From positions 155,626 through 219,625 of the forward strand of contig QALR01000026.1 of assembly GCA_003150035.1 (NCBI GenBank): 64,000 nucleotides of DNA. The letters are read 5' to 3'. The first letter of the stretch is position 1. Each line of letters begins with the position of its first letter. The notes under the pieces are model-generated. The model had not been told where the DNA came from. It did not search any database and saw nothing but the letters and a program-made list of their open reading frames with translations. The stretch is from Clostridiales bacterium (GTDB lineage: Bacteria > Bacillota > Clostridia > Oscillospirales > CAG-272). The translations under genes were made by a program, and so were the position numbers. Shown here piece by piece: positions 15,605-24,496 of this stretch.

Positions 15605-16777
15605 ATGAAAACCTGTTTTATCCGTTCCCGCGTGATTTTAGGGCGCACGCTTTCCGAATGCGCCGTCGTGGTCGAGGGAGAAAAAATTCTTTATGTCGGC
15701 GAGCATCCGGGAGATCTTTCCGGCATGCGTGTCATCGACGGAAAGGGACTTTATCTTTCCCCCGGCTTCGTCGATATCCATGTCCACGGCGGAGGCGGCT
15801 TCGGCGTGATGGACTGCTCTCCCGACGGAATTCTGAGAATGTGTGAAACGCATCTTGCCCACGGGACCACTTCCATTCTGCCGACAACGCTCGCGGCCCC
15901 TCTCTCCCTCCTGCAAAAGGCAATTCTTGCCGTAAAAACGGCGTCCGAAAGACAGGATTTTCACACCATTCTCGGCGTTCATCTGGAAGGCCCATTCCTT
16001 TCCCCGGCGCAGAAAGGAGCACAAAGCGAGGACAGCCTATACCCCATTGGGGAGAACACTGTGCGCGCGCTGCTCGATACATGGGACGGCATCCGCATGA
16101 TGGGAGCGGCACCTGAGCTTTCCGGGATGGAATATCTTTCGGAAAAGCTGAGAAGTCGAGGCATCACCGCGACCGTCGCCCACTCGAACGCGACCTTTGA
16201 CGAGGTGAAAAAAGCGACGGCGCTCGGCTTTTCGGACGTTACGCATCTCTATTCCGGATGCTCGACGGTGACAAGAAAGAACGGCTACCGAACAGCCGGC
16301 GTCGTCGAAGCAGGACTCGCGCTCGACGCGCTTTCTGTATCGCTCATCGCGGACCTGCGGCATCTGCCGCCCGCCCTGCTCGCTTTGATTTACAAATGCA
16401 AAGGGCCGGAAAAGATTTCTCTCATCACGGATGCTCTCGAGCCCGCCGGAACCAACCTTGCAGAGGGATTTACCTACCGGCAGAAAAATGGCGTCATGAC
16501 CGTATATGAGGACGGCGTTATGAAGCTCATGGACAGAACGGCTTTTGCCGGCAGCGTCGCCACCATGGACCTTGCCGTGCGCAACATGAAAGAAGCGCTT
16601 GGACTTTCCATGCCGGAGGCAGTGGAAATGGCGTCCGAAACGCCGGCCCGCGTCGTGCGCGCCGCAGGAAAGGGGCGGATCCGCGAAGGCTGCGACGCCG
16701 ACCTTCTGCTTTTCGACGACACCGTGGATATCCGGTACTGTATGTGCGGTGGACGCGAGGTCTGGAACCGACTTTGA
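15605..16777 (+). CDS. nagA: N-acetylglucosamine-6-phosphate deacetylase
   Basis: Amidohydrolase-fold enzyme of 390 residues that removes acetate from GlcNAc-6-P. The metal and substrate motifs are visible: PGFVDIHVHGGGGF near residue 55, GVHLEGPFLSPAQKGAQ near 125, a VAHSNAT His near 190, and the catalytic Asp in LITDALEPAG near 280. The usual HLFNAM motif reads HLYSGCSTV here, a change in the substrate loop. Ribosome site GGAGG lies 4-8 bases before the ATG. It is divergent from the nagB-like operon and probably shares its control. Confidence 0.92.
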   Translation: MKTCFIRSRVILGRTLSECAVVVEGEKILYVGEHPGDLSGMRVIDGKGLYLSPGFVDIHVHGGGGFGVMDCSPDGILRMCETHLAHGTTSILPTTLAAPLSLLQKAILAVKTASERQDFHTILGVHLEGPFLSPAQKGAQSEDSLYPIGENTVRALLDTWDGIRMMGAAPELSGMEYLSEKLRSRGITATVAHSNATFDEVKKATALGFSDVTHLYSGCSTVTRKNGYRTAGVVEAGLALDALSVSLIADLRHLPPALLALIYKCKGPEKISLITDALEPAGTNLAEGFTYRQKNGVMTVYEDGVMKLMDRTAFAGSVATMDLAVRNMKEALGLSMPEAVEMASETPARVVRAAGKGRIREGCDADLLLFDDTVDIRYCMCGGREVWNRL

Positions 16778-16790
16778 CTCTGTCCTGTCA

Positions 16791-16824
16791 ATAGAAACGC
16801 TCCCTGAAAAGGGAGCGTTTCTAT
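16791..16824 (+). terminator. nagA terminator-like hairpin
   Basis: ATAGAAACGCTCCC and its complement form a perfect 14-bp stem with a 6-base loop. The T-tract is weak. Confidence 0.75.
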
Positions 16825-17056
16825 ATCTTCGGCTTTTATCCTTTGCCGGGAACCTTCTGCGATGGTCCGACATGTTCCCGTTTTTCTCGGGCATTCCCCT
16901 CTCCCCGCATATTGTCGTGGAATGAAGCTATCCTGTTCATCTGAATATTATAGGATATAATGTCGAAAATTCGCAGATTTTTATATGACAATTTCGTCAG
17001 CATAGGGGGTTAATCATACTGTTTACGACAAATTTCAATAAATTTTCAAAAACATA
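16825..17056. other. Intergenic spacer with no gene seen
   Basis: The first 100 bases are C-rich and the remainder AT-rich. No gene or RNA could be recognised. A TATAAT-like box occurs near 16950 without a matching -35. Confidence 0.4.
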
Positions 17057-17085
17057 TTGCTATTTATGGAAAATCATGGTACACT
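17057..17085 (+). promoter_or_regulatory. Promoter of the sigma-factor cassette
   Basis: TTGCTA and TACACT with a 17-base spacer, about 55 bases before the sigma-factor start. It resembles the housekeeping type; a self-recognised ECF promoter is not evident. Confidence 0.55.
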
Positions 17086-17140
17086 AAATAATGTTAAAAG
17101 TTTAAAATTTTTCCATTCAAATTTTTTAGGAGGTACCGTT

Positions 17141-17671
17141 ATGAAAGAAAACTTCTGTTTTGTTCTCGAACTTATGAATCATCACCGGACAGGCCTTATC
17201 AAAACGATTGCCTCCAAGCTCGGGGCCTATAAAACCAACGATGCAGAAGACTGTTATCAGGAGCTTTTCATATTGGCCTTTCTCAATCAGGACAAATTAA
17301 GCAGCCATCCCAATCCCGTCGGATGGCTTTTTGTAACAGCGAGCAATATCGCCTGTGACGCCTTACGAAAAAATCAAAAAAATGAGCGATATACCGTTCG
17401 ATATGAAGATATCGCAGAAATTTCATGCCCCGGAGGATTCGAAAATATCGTCATTGACCGGGATTCCGGTATAGAAAAAACGGACGGCCTTAAAGACAGA
17501 ATTCTAAACGCCTTAAACGAAAAAGAAAAAGAGCTCTACCGACTAAAATATATCGAGAAAAAAGACACCAAATATCTGGCACAGCATTTTTCAACCACAG
17601 AGGGTTGTATTCGAGCAAGATTGTCGCAAATGCGAAAGCGTGTGAAAAAATTGATAGAAAAACAGAATTAA
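17141..17671 (+). CDS. ECF-type RNA polymerase sigma factor
   Basis: Sigma-70 family protein of 176 residues with regions 2 and 4 only. Region 2 includes DAEDCYQELFILAFLNQDKL and the NPVGWLFVTASNIACDALRK segment that melts and reads the -10. Region 4 includes LNALNEKEKELYRLKYIEKKDTKYLAQHFSTTEG with its helix-turn-helix. The start is the ATG after AGGAGG; an upstream in-frame ATG overlaps the promoter. The next gene encodes a membrane protein suited to be its anti-sigma factor. Two exported proteins follow, the likely regulated output. Confidence 0.88.
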   Translation: MKENFCFVLELMNHHRTGLIKTIASKLGAYKTNDAEDCYQELFILAFLNQDKLSSHPNPVGWLFVTASNIACDALRKNQKNERYTVRYEDIAEISCPGGFENIVIDRDSGIEKTDGLKDRILNALNEKEKELYRLKYIEKKDTKYLAQHFSTTEGCIRARLSQMRKRVKKLIEKQN

Positions 17672-17807
17672 AAGAAATTTTGGGTAATTTTAGAAATTTT
17701 TGTAATTTTTTCATTGCGTTCGGTGTTTTTTTACATATTAAAAATAGAAGGAGGCGATTTTTATCAACAACAGCATAGAAAAGCTTCCAGCAAGGGAAAT
17801 CAAGAAA

Positions 17808-18620
17808 ATGCTGCTCGCAAAGAAAATTGATTATGAAGCATTGGATGAGGACACCATTTTAAAGCTTCTCGACTATGAAATATCCTTTTTTGTTGAGGAT
17901 ATCGGCGAGACAAAATTTTATAAAAGATGTCTAAAGGCTCTTTCCCGTTTTATCGATTTTGAGGTGACAAAGGAAAATGAGCTTGAAGTCGCCGAATCGG
18001 CTTACTCTCTTTGCTTCAGTAAAAGGCAGCAGCGTAAATGGAGCAAAATGCTGAAAGCACGGGATAAGGAGGTTTCCCGCGGTACAGAATGCAAAACCGT
18101 CCGCTCTAGGCTAATCAGGAGATCTTCGGTCGCCGCTCTCATGATCATTTGCCTATTTGCCGGACGAAATCTTGCCGTTTCAGGACGCCTTCCCTTTTGG
18201 AATGAGAGCGGGCAGATTCACGAGCTTTTCAATATTCCAAACGGAACAACTATCGTAGAAGGTGAAAATGAAATCCGCTTCAATGGCAAAATGAAAGCTT
18301 ATGCGTCCTATGACGCATTATGTCAGGAGCTTGACACAAAGCTTTTGTTTCCTGATCCGGCAAGCTCGACGTTTGCCGCGAAAACCATATGGTATGTCAA
18401 CGATGCCGGAAAAGAATATGTGCAAATAAAATTCAGCGGTATCGATATGCGGGTTTATCTGGAGCAGTCCCCATTTGACGAGACCAAAATTCCGAACAGT
18501 GCCATTAAAATTGGCGCCAGACAATTTTATGAGCTCCAGAACAAAGAACACTATATCCAAATGATACTGTTTTCGGATGCGCAAACGTATTCATTTATTT
18601 CATCAGATGAGATCTGCTGA
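17808..18620 (+). CDS. Membrane anti-sigma-factor-like protein
   Basis: A 270-residue protein with one membrane segment near residues 104-122 (RSSVAALMIICLFAGRNLAV). About 100 charged helical residues are inside and about 145 residues outside. This is the layout of membrane anti-sigma factors, where the inner part holds the sigma factor. The outer part ends QMILFSDAQTYSFISSDEIC, like sensor domains of Firmicute anti-sigma proteins. The ATG used has a modest AAGGGA site. A perfect AAGGAGG site upstream points to an ATC codon at 17763 in the same frame (see findings), which would add 15 residues. Confidence 0.65.
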   Translation: MLLAKKIDYEALDEDTILKLLDYEISFFVEDIGETKFYKRCLKALSRFIDFEVTKENELEVAESAYSLCFSKRQQRKWSKMLKARDKEVSRGTECKTVRSRLIRRSSVAALMIICLFAGRNLAVSGRLPFWNESGQIHELFNIPNGTTIVEGENEIRFNGKMKAYASYDALCQELDTKLLFPDPASSTFAAKTIWYVNDAGKEYVQIKFSGIDMRVYLEQSPFDETKIPNSAIKIGARQFYELQNKEHYIQMILFSDAQTYSFISSDEIC

Positions 18621-18665
18621 AAAATTTTTTGTTTCATTTAAAATAAAATATATGTGAGGTAAAAA

Positions 18666-19049
18666 ATGAAAAAAGTTATATCAGTAGTACTTCTTCTTTC
18701 CATATGCCTGTCGTTTGCAGTCAGCGCAGAAGGAAGCCTTAAAACTTATGTTTATAAAAACGGTGATATCGAAATTCAAATTCAGCATACAGATTTCACA
18801 CAGGATGAGCTAGACCGTATCGTCGACTATCTGTTGAACGGAGATTCGGGCGTCACCACCTATAATCTGCTCTGCACACTGTTCGGCCATAAAATCGAGG
18901 CGGGCATGGCCTCTATCACACATCATCATGTATATGACACCTATCCGTACTGTGAAATCTCCTATTATTATGTCGAAATGTGTGAGCGCTGCGACTATGA
19001 AAATGCAACACTGGAAAGCGTTGAGCGCATTGGCTGCTGCACAGAATAA
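18666..19049 (+). CDS. Exported Cys/His-motif protein 1
   Basis: A 127-residue protein with a signal peptide cleaved after about Ala21. The C-terminal half carries a conserved-looking motif: Cys70 and His75 in CTLFGHK, three His at 86-88, Cys96, the pair Cys106/Cys109 in CERC, and Cys124/Cys125. The spacing suggests a metal site or disulfides outside the cell. It shares the LFGH...SYYxVxxCERCxY...RIG pattern with the next gene product. It follows the anti-sigma-like gene by 45 bases with a GTGAGG site. The function is unknown. Confidence 0.75.
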   Translation: MKKVISVVLLLSICLSFAVSAEGSLKTYVYKNGDIEIQIQHTDFTQDELDRIVDYLLNGDSGVTTYNLLCTLFGHKIEAGMASITHHHVYDTYPYCEISYYYVEMCERCDYENATLESVERIGCCTE

Positions 19050-19076
19050 AGCAAAAAAGCAATCAGGTAAGATAAT

Positions 19077-19448
19077 ATGATGAAAAAATTTCTGACAGTA
19101 GCTACAGCCGTTTTTCTTTTGACGTTTTTTCTTATAAGCGATAGCGGAAGCATGCGCCTTGCGTCATATCCAACCGAAAAACCAAGCGATTCCACGTTAT
19201 CTGATTTTGATAACATTATTTTTCTGGTGGAAAATGAAGTTTCCGTAGAACCCAAAGAAAAACGTCCCGCTTGTCTTTTATTCGGACATGAGCTCACAGA
19301 GGGGGTAGTATGCCTTTCCTCCTATGGAGAATATGCCGTATATCCGGACAACGAAAGCAGCTATTATGTGGTTGCCTGCTGTGAGCGCTGCGGATATTTT
19401 TCCATCGTATGTATCGTATCCAACCGCATCGGAATGTTTCCCAGCTAA
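19077..19448 (+). CDS. Exported Cys/His-motif protein 2
   Basis: A 123-residue paralogue of the preceding product. It has an N-terminal signal or anchor (MMKKFLTVATAVFLLTFFLI) and the same C-terminal pattern: Cys66 and His71 in CLLFGH, then SYYVVACCERCGY with Cys101, 102 and 105, and SNRIG. It lacks the His triplet of its neighbour and ends without the Cys pair. The first or second Met could start it; an AGGTAAG site is upstream. It is the last gene of the cassette, before a long hairpin terminator. The function is unknown. Confidence 0.72.
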   Translation: MMKKFLTVATAVFLLTFFLISDSGSMRLASYPTEKPSDSTLSDFDNIIFLVENEVSVEPKEKRPACLLFGHELTEGVVCLSSYGEYAVYPDNESSYYVVACCERCGYFSIVCIVSNRIGMFPS

Positions 19449-19480
19449 CCACATAACGATAAAACGCCCCTTCTCATCCT

Positions 19481-19551
19481 CCGCTCGGAATCGAATCCGC
19501 AGTTGTTATCGGTAGCACCGATCCGCACTGCGCTTTCCGAGCGGATTTTTT
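19481..19551 (+). terminator. Long hairpin terminator of the sigma cassette
   Basis: CCGCTCGGAA (19481-19490) pairs with TTCCGAGCGG (19535-19544), enclosing a smaller CGGT-AGC-ACCG hairpin, and is followed by ATTTTTTT. Confidence 0.75.
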
Positions 19552-19682
19552 TGAACAGCAGATAAAAAGGAAAATCGGAAAAGAGGCCGTACCTTATTTG
19601 CCTGATATGCGCATGAACGCATTTTTCTCCTCCGTCTCACCTATGGTCCGATTCGTCTCATCGGATTTACCTCAAGAGATTA

Positions 19683-19711
19683 TTGACAAAAAATCAATTT
19701 CCATATATAAT
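19683..19711 (+). promoter_or_regulatory. Transketolase promoter
   Basis: TTGACA and TATAAT, exact consensus, 17-base spacer, about 90 bases before the transketolase start. Confidence 0.85.
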
Positions 19712-19801
19712 CAGATAAGATGGAGATGGCATTGGACCCTATCCGCTGAAATCTCGACGAGAGATAACAGCAGCTATAAGATATCACAGGAGGAAATTTT
19801 C

Positions 19802-20629
19802 ATGGAACAAGCAAAACTCGCCTTGCTGACGGAGAAGGCACGGGAAATTCGTCTCGGTGCCGTAGAAGCCGTTTACAGTGCCGCTTCCGGACATCCGGGC
19901 GGTTCTCTTTCGATTGCAGACATTCTTTCCTATCTTTATTTTGCCGAAATGAACGTGGATCCGAAAAATCCCAAAAAAGCGGATCGTGACAGACTCGTTC
20001 TTTCCAAAGGTCACACCGCGCCCGCGCTTTATGCAGCGCTTGCCGCCCGCGGATATTTTGATAAAAAGCTTCTTTCTACTTTTCGTCAAGCGGACAGTAT
20101 TCTGCAAGGGCACCCCGATATGAAGCATACTCCGGGGGTCGATATGACGACCGGCTCTCTCGGACTCGGATTCTCAGCGGCAAACGGTATGGCGCTTTCC
20201 GCCAAAATCACAGGAGACGCCTATCGCGTCTATACAATTCTTGGTGACGGAGAGACAGAAGAAGGGCAAGTGTGGGAAGCCGCCATGTTCGGCGCACATT
20301 ATAAGCTCGACAATCTCATGGCCTTCATCGATTTTAACGGTCTTCAGATCGACGGGAAGGTAACAGAGGTCATGAACCCTACGCCGCTGGATGAAAAATT
20401 CGCGGCATTCGGCTGGAACGTGCTTACCATTGACGCCCACGACTTTGACCAAATCGAAGCGGCTTGCCGTGCGGCGCGGGAATGCAAGGGAAAGCCGACC
20501 GCTGTTATTGCGAAGAGCATAAAGGGAAAAGGCGTATCCTATATGGAAAATCAGGTCGGTTGGCATGGCAAAGCACCCAACAAGGAACAATATGACGCGG
20601 CCGTCGCCGAACTCACCGCTTCGGTATAA
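19802..20629 (+). CDS. Transketolase, N-terminal subunit
   Basis: Thiamine-diphosphate half of a split transketolase, 275 residues. GHPGGSLSIADIL is near residue 32. The ThDP/Mg motif starts GDGETEEGQVWEAAMFGAHY near 150 and continues to the conserved Asn. ACAGGAGG precedes the ATG. Together with the next gene product it moves two-carbon units between sugar phosphates in the pentose phosphate pathway. Split transketolases are common in Clostridia and archaea. Confidence 0.95.
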   Translation: MEQAKLALLTEKAREIRLGAVEAVYSAASGHPGGSLSIADILSYLYFAEMNVDPKNPKKADRDRLVLSKGHTAPALYAALAARGYFDKKLLSTFRQADSILQGHPDMKHTPGVDMTTGSLGLGFSAANGMALSAKITGDAYRVYTILGDGETEEGQVWEAAMFGAHYKLDNLMAFIDFNGLQIDGKVTEVMNPTPLDEKFAAFGWNVLTIDAHDFDQIEAACRAARECKGKPTAVIAKSIKGKGVSYMENQVGWHGKAPNKEQYDAAVAELTASV

Positions 20630-20644
20630 GGAGGAGAGATTATC

Positions 20645-21586
20645 ATGGCAGATAAAATTGCAACCAGAGAAGCATACGGCAACGCGCTTGCTGAATTCGG
20701 CGCAAAATACGATATCGTCGTGCTCGACGCAGACCTTTCCGAAGCGACAAAGACCTGCGTTTTCAAAAAACAATTCCCCGATCGGTTCTTTGACTGCGGA
20801 ATCGCGGAAGGCAATATGATGGCGGTGGCGGCGGGAATCGCTGCGACCGGCAAGATCCCCTTCGCTTCAAGCTTTGCCATGTTTGCGGCAGGACGTGCCT
20901 TCGAACAGATCCGCAACGCCATCGGTTACCCGCATCTCAATGTCAAGATCGGCGCCACACATGCCGGCATTTCCGTCGGCGAGGACGGCGCCACACATCA
21001 GTGCAACGAGGACATTGCCCTCATGCGCACGATCCCCGGCATGACCGTCATCAGCCCGGCAGACGGCACGGAGGCGAGAGCCGCCGTTGAAGCTGCGATT
21101 CTGCATGACGGACCGGTTTATCTGCGGTTTGGCCGATACGCAGTGCCCTACCTTTACGATGAAAGCACTTACCGTTTTGAGCTCGGACGCGGCATCAAGC
21201 TCACCGAAGGAACGGATGTCACCCTTGTCGCAACCGGACTTATGGTTCACCTCGCCTTGGAAGCGAGAGAGCTTCTGCGCGCTGACGGCATTTCGGCGGA
21301 GGTTATCAACATCCACACAATAAAGCCTCTTGACACGGAGCTTCTCGCGGCGTCCGCCGCAAAAACGGGGGCTGTCGTTACAGCGGAAGAGCACAACATC
21401 ATCGGCGGACTCGGCGGCGCCGTCTGCGAGGCGCTCGCGGGCGTGTGTCCGGTACCAGTGCTGCGCGTCGGCGTGGAAGATACCTACGGCAGGTCCGGCA
21501 AGGTGCCGGCGCTGCTTGAGCTCTACGGGCTGACCGCATCCCACATAGCGGCAAAGGCAAAGGCAGCCGTCGCCATGAAAAAATAA
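20645..21586 (+). CDS. Transketolase, C-terminal subunit
   Basis: Pyrimidine-binding and C-terminal domains of split transketolase, 313 residues. The conserved Glu for ThDP activation is in DCGIAEGNMMAVAAGIAATG near residues 57-75. THAGISVGEDGATHQCNEDIALMR follows near 112-135. The C-terminal domain shows VVTAEEHNIIGGLGGAV. It starts 15 bases after the N-terminal subunit stop with an AAGGAGGAG site, so the two are made together. Confidence 0.95.
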   Translation: MADKIATREAYGNALAEFGAKYDIVVLDADLSEATKTCVFKKQFPDRFFDCGIAEGNMMAVAAGIAATGKIPFASSFAMFAAGRAFEQIRNAIGYPHLNVKIGATHAGISVGEDGATHQCNEDIALMRTIPGMTVISPADGTEARAAVEAAILHDGPVYLRFGRYAVPYLYDESTYRFELGRGIKLTEGTDVTLVATGLMVHLALEARELLRADGISAEVINIHTIKPLDTELLAASAAKTGAVVTAEEHNIIGGLGGAVCEALAGVCPVPVLRVGVEDTYGRSGKVPALLELYGLTASHIAAKAKAAVAMKK

Positions 21587-21597
21587 CACCGCAAAGC

Positions 21598-21632
21598 ATC
21601 ACTCCCGCAGCCCAGGCTTCGGGAGTGATTTT
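21598..21632 (+). terminator. Terminator-like hairpin after transketolase
   Basis: ATCACTCCCG and CGGGAGTGAT form a 10-bp stem around a 12-base loop; the T-tract is short (TTTTG), so read-through into the next gene is likely. Confidence 0.6.
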
Positions 21633-21684
21633 GTAAGATTCCGGCCATAATAAGTACGATATGCCGGAGAAAGGAGGAAAGTGC

Positions 21685-23886
21685 TTGAATATTCTAATGG
21701 TCACAATGGGAATGAATATCGGCGGCGCCGAAACGCATATTGTCGAGCTGGCAGCGGCGCTTGTCGCAAACGGAAATCGTGTGACCGTCGCCTCTGCAGG
21801 AGGCGTATACGAGGCAGCGCTTTCCCGGAACGGTGTCCCGCATGTTACCTTACCGCTTGACAAAAAATCGCCCGGCGCGCTCCTTGCCGCCCGACGCGGT
21901 CTTGCCGCGCTTCTCAGAAAAGAGAATTTCGACATCGTCCATGCTCACGCGAGAATTCCCGCTTTTGTCTGCGGTTCTTTGCAAAAAAAATTCGGATTTC
22001 GTTTTGTGACGACATGCCACGGCGTTTTCCGACTCAGCCCCATCCTGAAACGCCTTTCCGACTGGGGAGAATACACCTTTGTTGTAAGCGACGACATCCG
22101 GCAATATCTGCTTCAAAATTATGACCTGAATCCCGCACATATCATCTCCACCGTCAACGGCATCAACACGGAGGTCTTTTCGCCCTTGCACGATGGCAGT
22201 GCAATGCGGAAAACATTCCCCGGCGCGGAACGGCCTACCCTTCTTCATGTCAGCCGTCTGGAAAGGGAAAGCTCCGTTTGTGCCGAGGCGCTGCTGGAAG
22301 CCGTGCAAATCCTTGGAGGAAAAGTCCGGCTCATCATCGTCGGGGACGGCGCTTATGCCGGTGTTCTCAGGCAGAAAGCGGAGCAAGTCAACGATAACCT
22401 TGGAGAAGGAACCGCCAACCTTGTCGGCGCAAAAACCAATGTCGTCGATTATATTGCCGCCTGCGACATATTTGTCGGCCCCTCACGCGCGGCAATGGAG
22501 GCCATGTCCTGCGCTAAGCCAACTATCATTTCCGGCTCCGAAGGGCACGGCGGCATTTTTAGCTCATCCATTGAGGCCGCCGCATTGGCCAGTAATTTCT
22601 GCTTTCGCGGCGCAGGTCTTCCAACACCGGAACGCCTTGCGCACGAGATCGAGATATTACTCTCCTATGGAGAAGAAGAGAAAAAAAGGGTAGGCATCGA
22701 GGGGCGCGAATGTATCCTGCGGCATTACTCCGTGGAAAAGATGGTTTCCTCTTACCTTTCCGTGTATGAGAAAATTACCGCATATAAAACAGATGTCCCT
22801 TCTGATGTCGTTATTTGCGGTTATTATGGTTATGGAAACGCTGGAGACGATTCCCTGCTTTCCCGCATCGTAGATGGAATCCGACGAATCCGTCCTTCTA
22901 TTGGTATCTGCGTTATGTCGGCTCATCCGAAAAAGACACGCCGATTTTATCTTGTGGATGCGGTAAATCGCTTTCGTCTGTTTGCCATACGCCGGAAACT
23001 GAAAGAAGCGAAACTGTTTTTGTTCGGTGGTGGAAATCTTTTGCAGGACAAAACCAGCACGCATTCCCTTCTCTATTACACAAAAATGCTTCATGAAGCA
23101 GACCGGTGCAAAACTCCCATCATGGTTTTTGCCAACGGCATCGGCCCGCTCTCCGCCACAAAAAACATTTATCGGGTAAAGGAAGCCTTGTCGCTTGCAG
23201 AAAGCATTTCCCTTCGGGACGGATATTCATTCGATTTTACAAAACAACTTCTCCCGGAAAAAAATATCCGTCTGACTTTCGATCCCGCTATTCAAATCCA
23301 CCCTGTTTCTATCCCCCTGCCAGAAAAGCCTTATTTTATCATTTTCCCGAAGAAAAACGCGCCGGATGCAGCTGATAAGCTTATCTATCTCACAGGGAGC
23401 CTTCAAAGCAGGCAATCCCTCACCCCATATCTCATCTCCCTCTATGACGAAGAGGATCTGGAATATTGCCGCCGTTTATCGGAAAGGACAGGAGCAGTGC
23501 TGCTCCGTCCGCACTCGGATGTGGAAATCGTCTCTTTGCTTGCCGGAGCAGAGCTTGCTGTCTCCTCCCGGCTGCACGGGCTGATTTATGCAACTGCGGC
23601 GGTATGCCCCATGATGAGCTTCTCCGATGACGGAAAACTCGCCTCCTATCTCGATTATATAGGGTTCGGCAGACATGCCGCCATTCCTTGCACAACAGAT
23701 ATTTATACGGATGCCGAATATCTGCTTATGGCGGCAGAGAGAATTCTTCTTTATCGGGATAAAATCCGCACGGCGTTGCGTGGAGGTCTTCCGATGTGGC
23801 AAACCCTTGCGGAATATGAATTTTCGGAAGCAGTAAGACTCATACAAGAAGCGCCTGCGCACCAAAAAAATCAAAAAAAGGAATAA
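21685..23886 (+). CDS. Glycosyltransferase family 4 / CsaB pyruvyl transferase fusion
   Basis: A 733-residue two-domain protein. Residues 1 to about 365 form a GT-B glycosyltransferase: NIGGAETHIVELAAAL at the start, then HVSRLERESSVCAEALLEA and VGPSRAAMEAMSCAKPTI, the GT4 donor-site region. From about residue 372 the CsaB pyruvyl-transferase domain begins with VVICGYYGYGNAGDDSLL and includes LFLFGGGNLLQDKTS and SSRLHGLIYA. CsaB pyruvylates wall polymers that anchor S-layer-homology proteins. The start is a TTG preceded by AAAGGAGG. No signal or membrane segment is seen, so it acts on cytoplasmic lipid-linked precursors. The HD-nucleotidase gene follows 4 bases later. Confidence 0.85.
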   Translation: MNILMVTMGMNIGGAETHIVELAAALVANGNRVTVASAGGVYEAALSRNGVPHVTLPLDKKSPGALLAARRGLAALLRKENFDIVHAHARIPAFVCGSLQKKFGFRFVTTCHGVFRLSPILKRLSDWGEYTFVVSDDIRQYLLQNYDLNPAHIISTVNGINTEVFSPLHDGSAMRKTFPGAERPTLLHVSRLERESSVCAEALLEAVQILGGKVRLIIVGDGAYAGVLRQKAEQVNDNLGEGTANLVGAKTNVVDYIAACDIFVGPSRAAMEAMSCAKPTIISGSEGHGGIFSSSIEAAALASNFCFRGAGLPTPERLAHEIEILLSYGEEEKKRVGIEGRECILRHYSVEKMVSSYLSVYEKITAYKTDVPSDVVICGYYGYGNAGDDSLLSRIVDGIRRIRPSIGICVMSAHPKKTRRFYLVDAVNRFRLFAIRRKLKEAKLFLFGGGNLLQDKTSTHSLLYYTKMLHEADRCKTPIMVFANGIGPLSATKNIYRVKEALSLAESISLRDGYSFDFTKQLLPEKNIRLTFDPAIQIHPVSIPLPEKPYFIIFPKKNAPDAADKLIYLTGSLQSRQSLTPYLISLYDEEDLEYCRRLSERTGAVLLRPHSDVEIVSLLAGAELAVSSRLHGLIYATAAVCPMMSFSDDGKLASYLDYIGFGRHAAIPCTTDIYTDAEYLLMAAERILLYRDKIRTALRGGLPMWQTLAEYEFSEAVRLIQEAPAHQKNQKKE

Positions 23887-23890
23887 GTCT

Positions 23891-24490
23891 ATGTTTGAAA
23901 TTTATGCTTATGTAGAAAGAATGAAATACATCAAACGTTGGGCACTCATGCGTTCCCTGCGCGAGGAAAACGACATGGAGCATTCGTTTCAGGTCGCCTA
24001 TGTGGCGCATGCGCTTGCCGTGATTCGCAATGAATATTTCGGAGGAAGTGCCGATATCGGAAGAGTATTGGAAATCGCACTTTACCATGACTTGTCGGAA
24101 ACGATTACCGGCGATATGCCTACTCCAGTCAAGCATATTCATCCCGAAATGCGCGCACTTTACGGAGGGCTGGAAGAGAAGGCAAAAGAACGTCTGCTTG
24201 CCACTCTTCCTTCCGCCATGCAGAAAAACTACCGCTCTTTTATCGACCCTGATACGACATGCCCTGAGTATAAAATCGTAAAAGCTGCCGATAAGCTCAG
24301 CGCTTATCTAAAATGTATCGAAGAAACCAAAAGCGGCAATACGGAATTCCGGCGCGCCATGGAAGGAAAACGGGCCGAGCTTGACGCCTGCGGCATGGAG
24401 GAAGTATGCTTTTTCATGGAAAAAATCGTGCCGGTCTATCTGCTCACATTGGATGAGCTCGATATCACAGCAGAATCTTTTGAAAAATAA
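23891..24490 (+). CDS. HD-domain 5'-nucleotidase (YfbR-like)
   Basis: Metal-dependent HD-domain protein of 199 residues similar to YfbR, which dephosphorylates deoxynucleoside 5'-monophosphates. Ligands are seen in DMEHSFQVAYVAH near residues 28-40 and the HD pair in ALYHDLSETITGD near 64-76, with a further Asp in KAADKLSAYLKC. AAGGAA precedes the ATG, 4 bases after the preceding stop. Its role could be nucleotide-pool balance. The link to the fusion gene is probably only positional. Confidence 0.85.
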   Translation: MFEIYAYVERMKYIKRWALMRSLREENDMEHSFQVAYVAHALAVIRNEYFGGSADIGRVLEIALYHDLSETITGDMPTPVKHIHPEMRALYGGLEEKAKERLLATLPSAMQKNYRSFIDPDTTCPEYKIVKAADKLSAYLKCIEETKSGNTEFRRAMEGKRAELDACGMEEVCFFMEKIVPVYLLTLDELDITAESFEK

Positions 24491-24496
24491 CAATAG

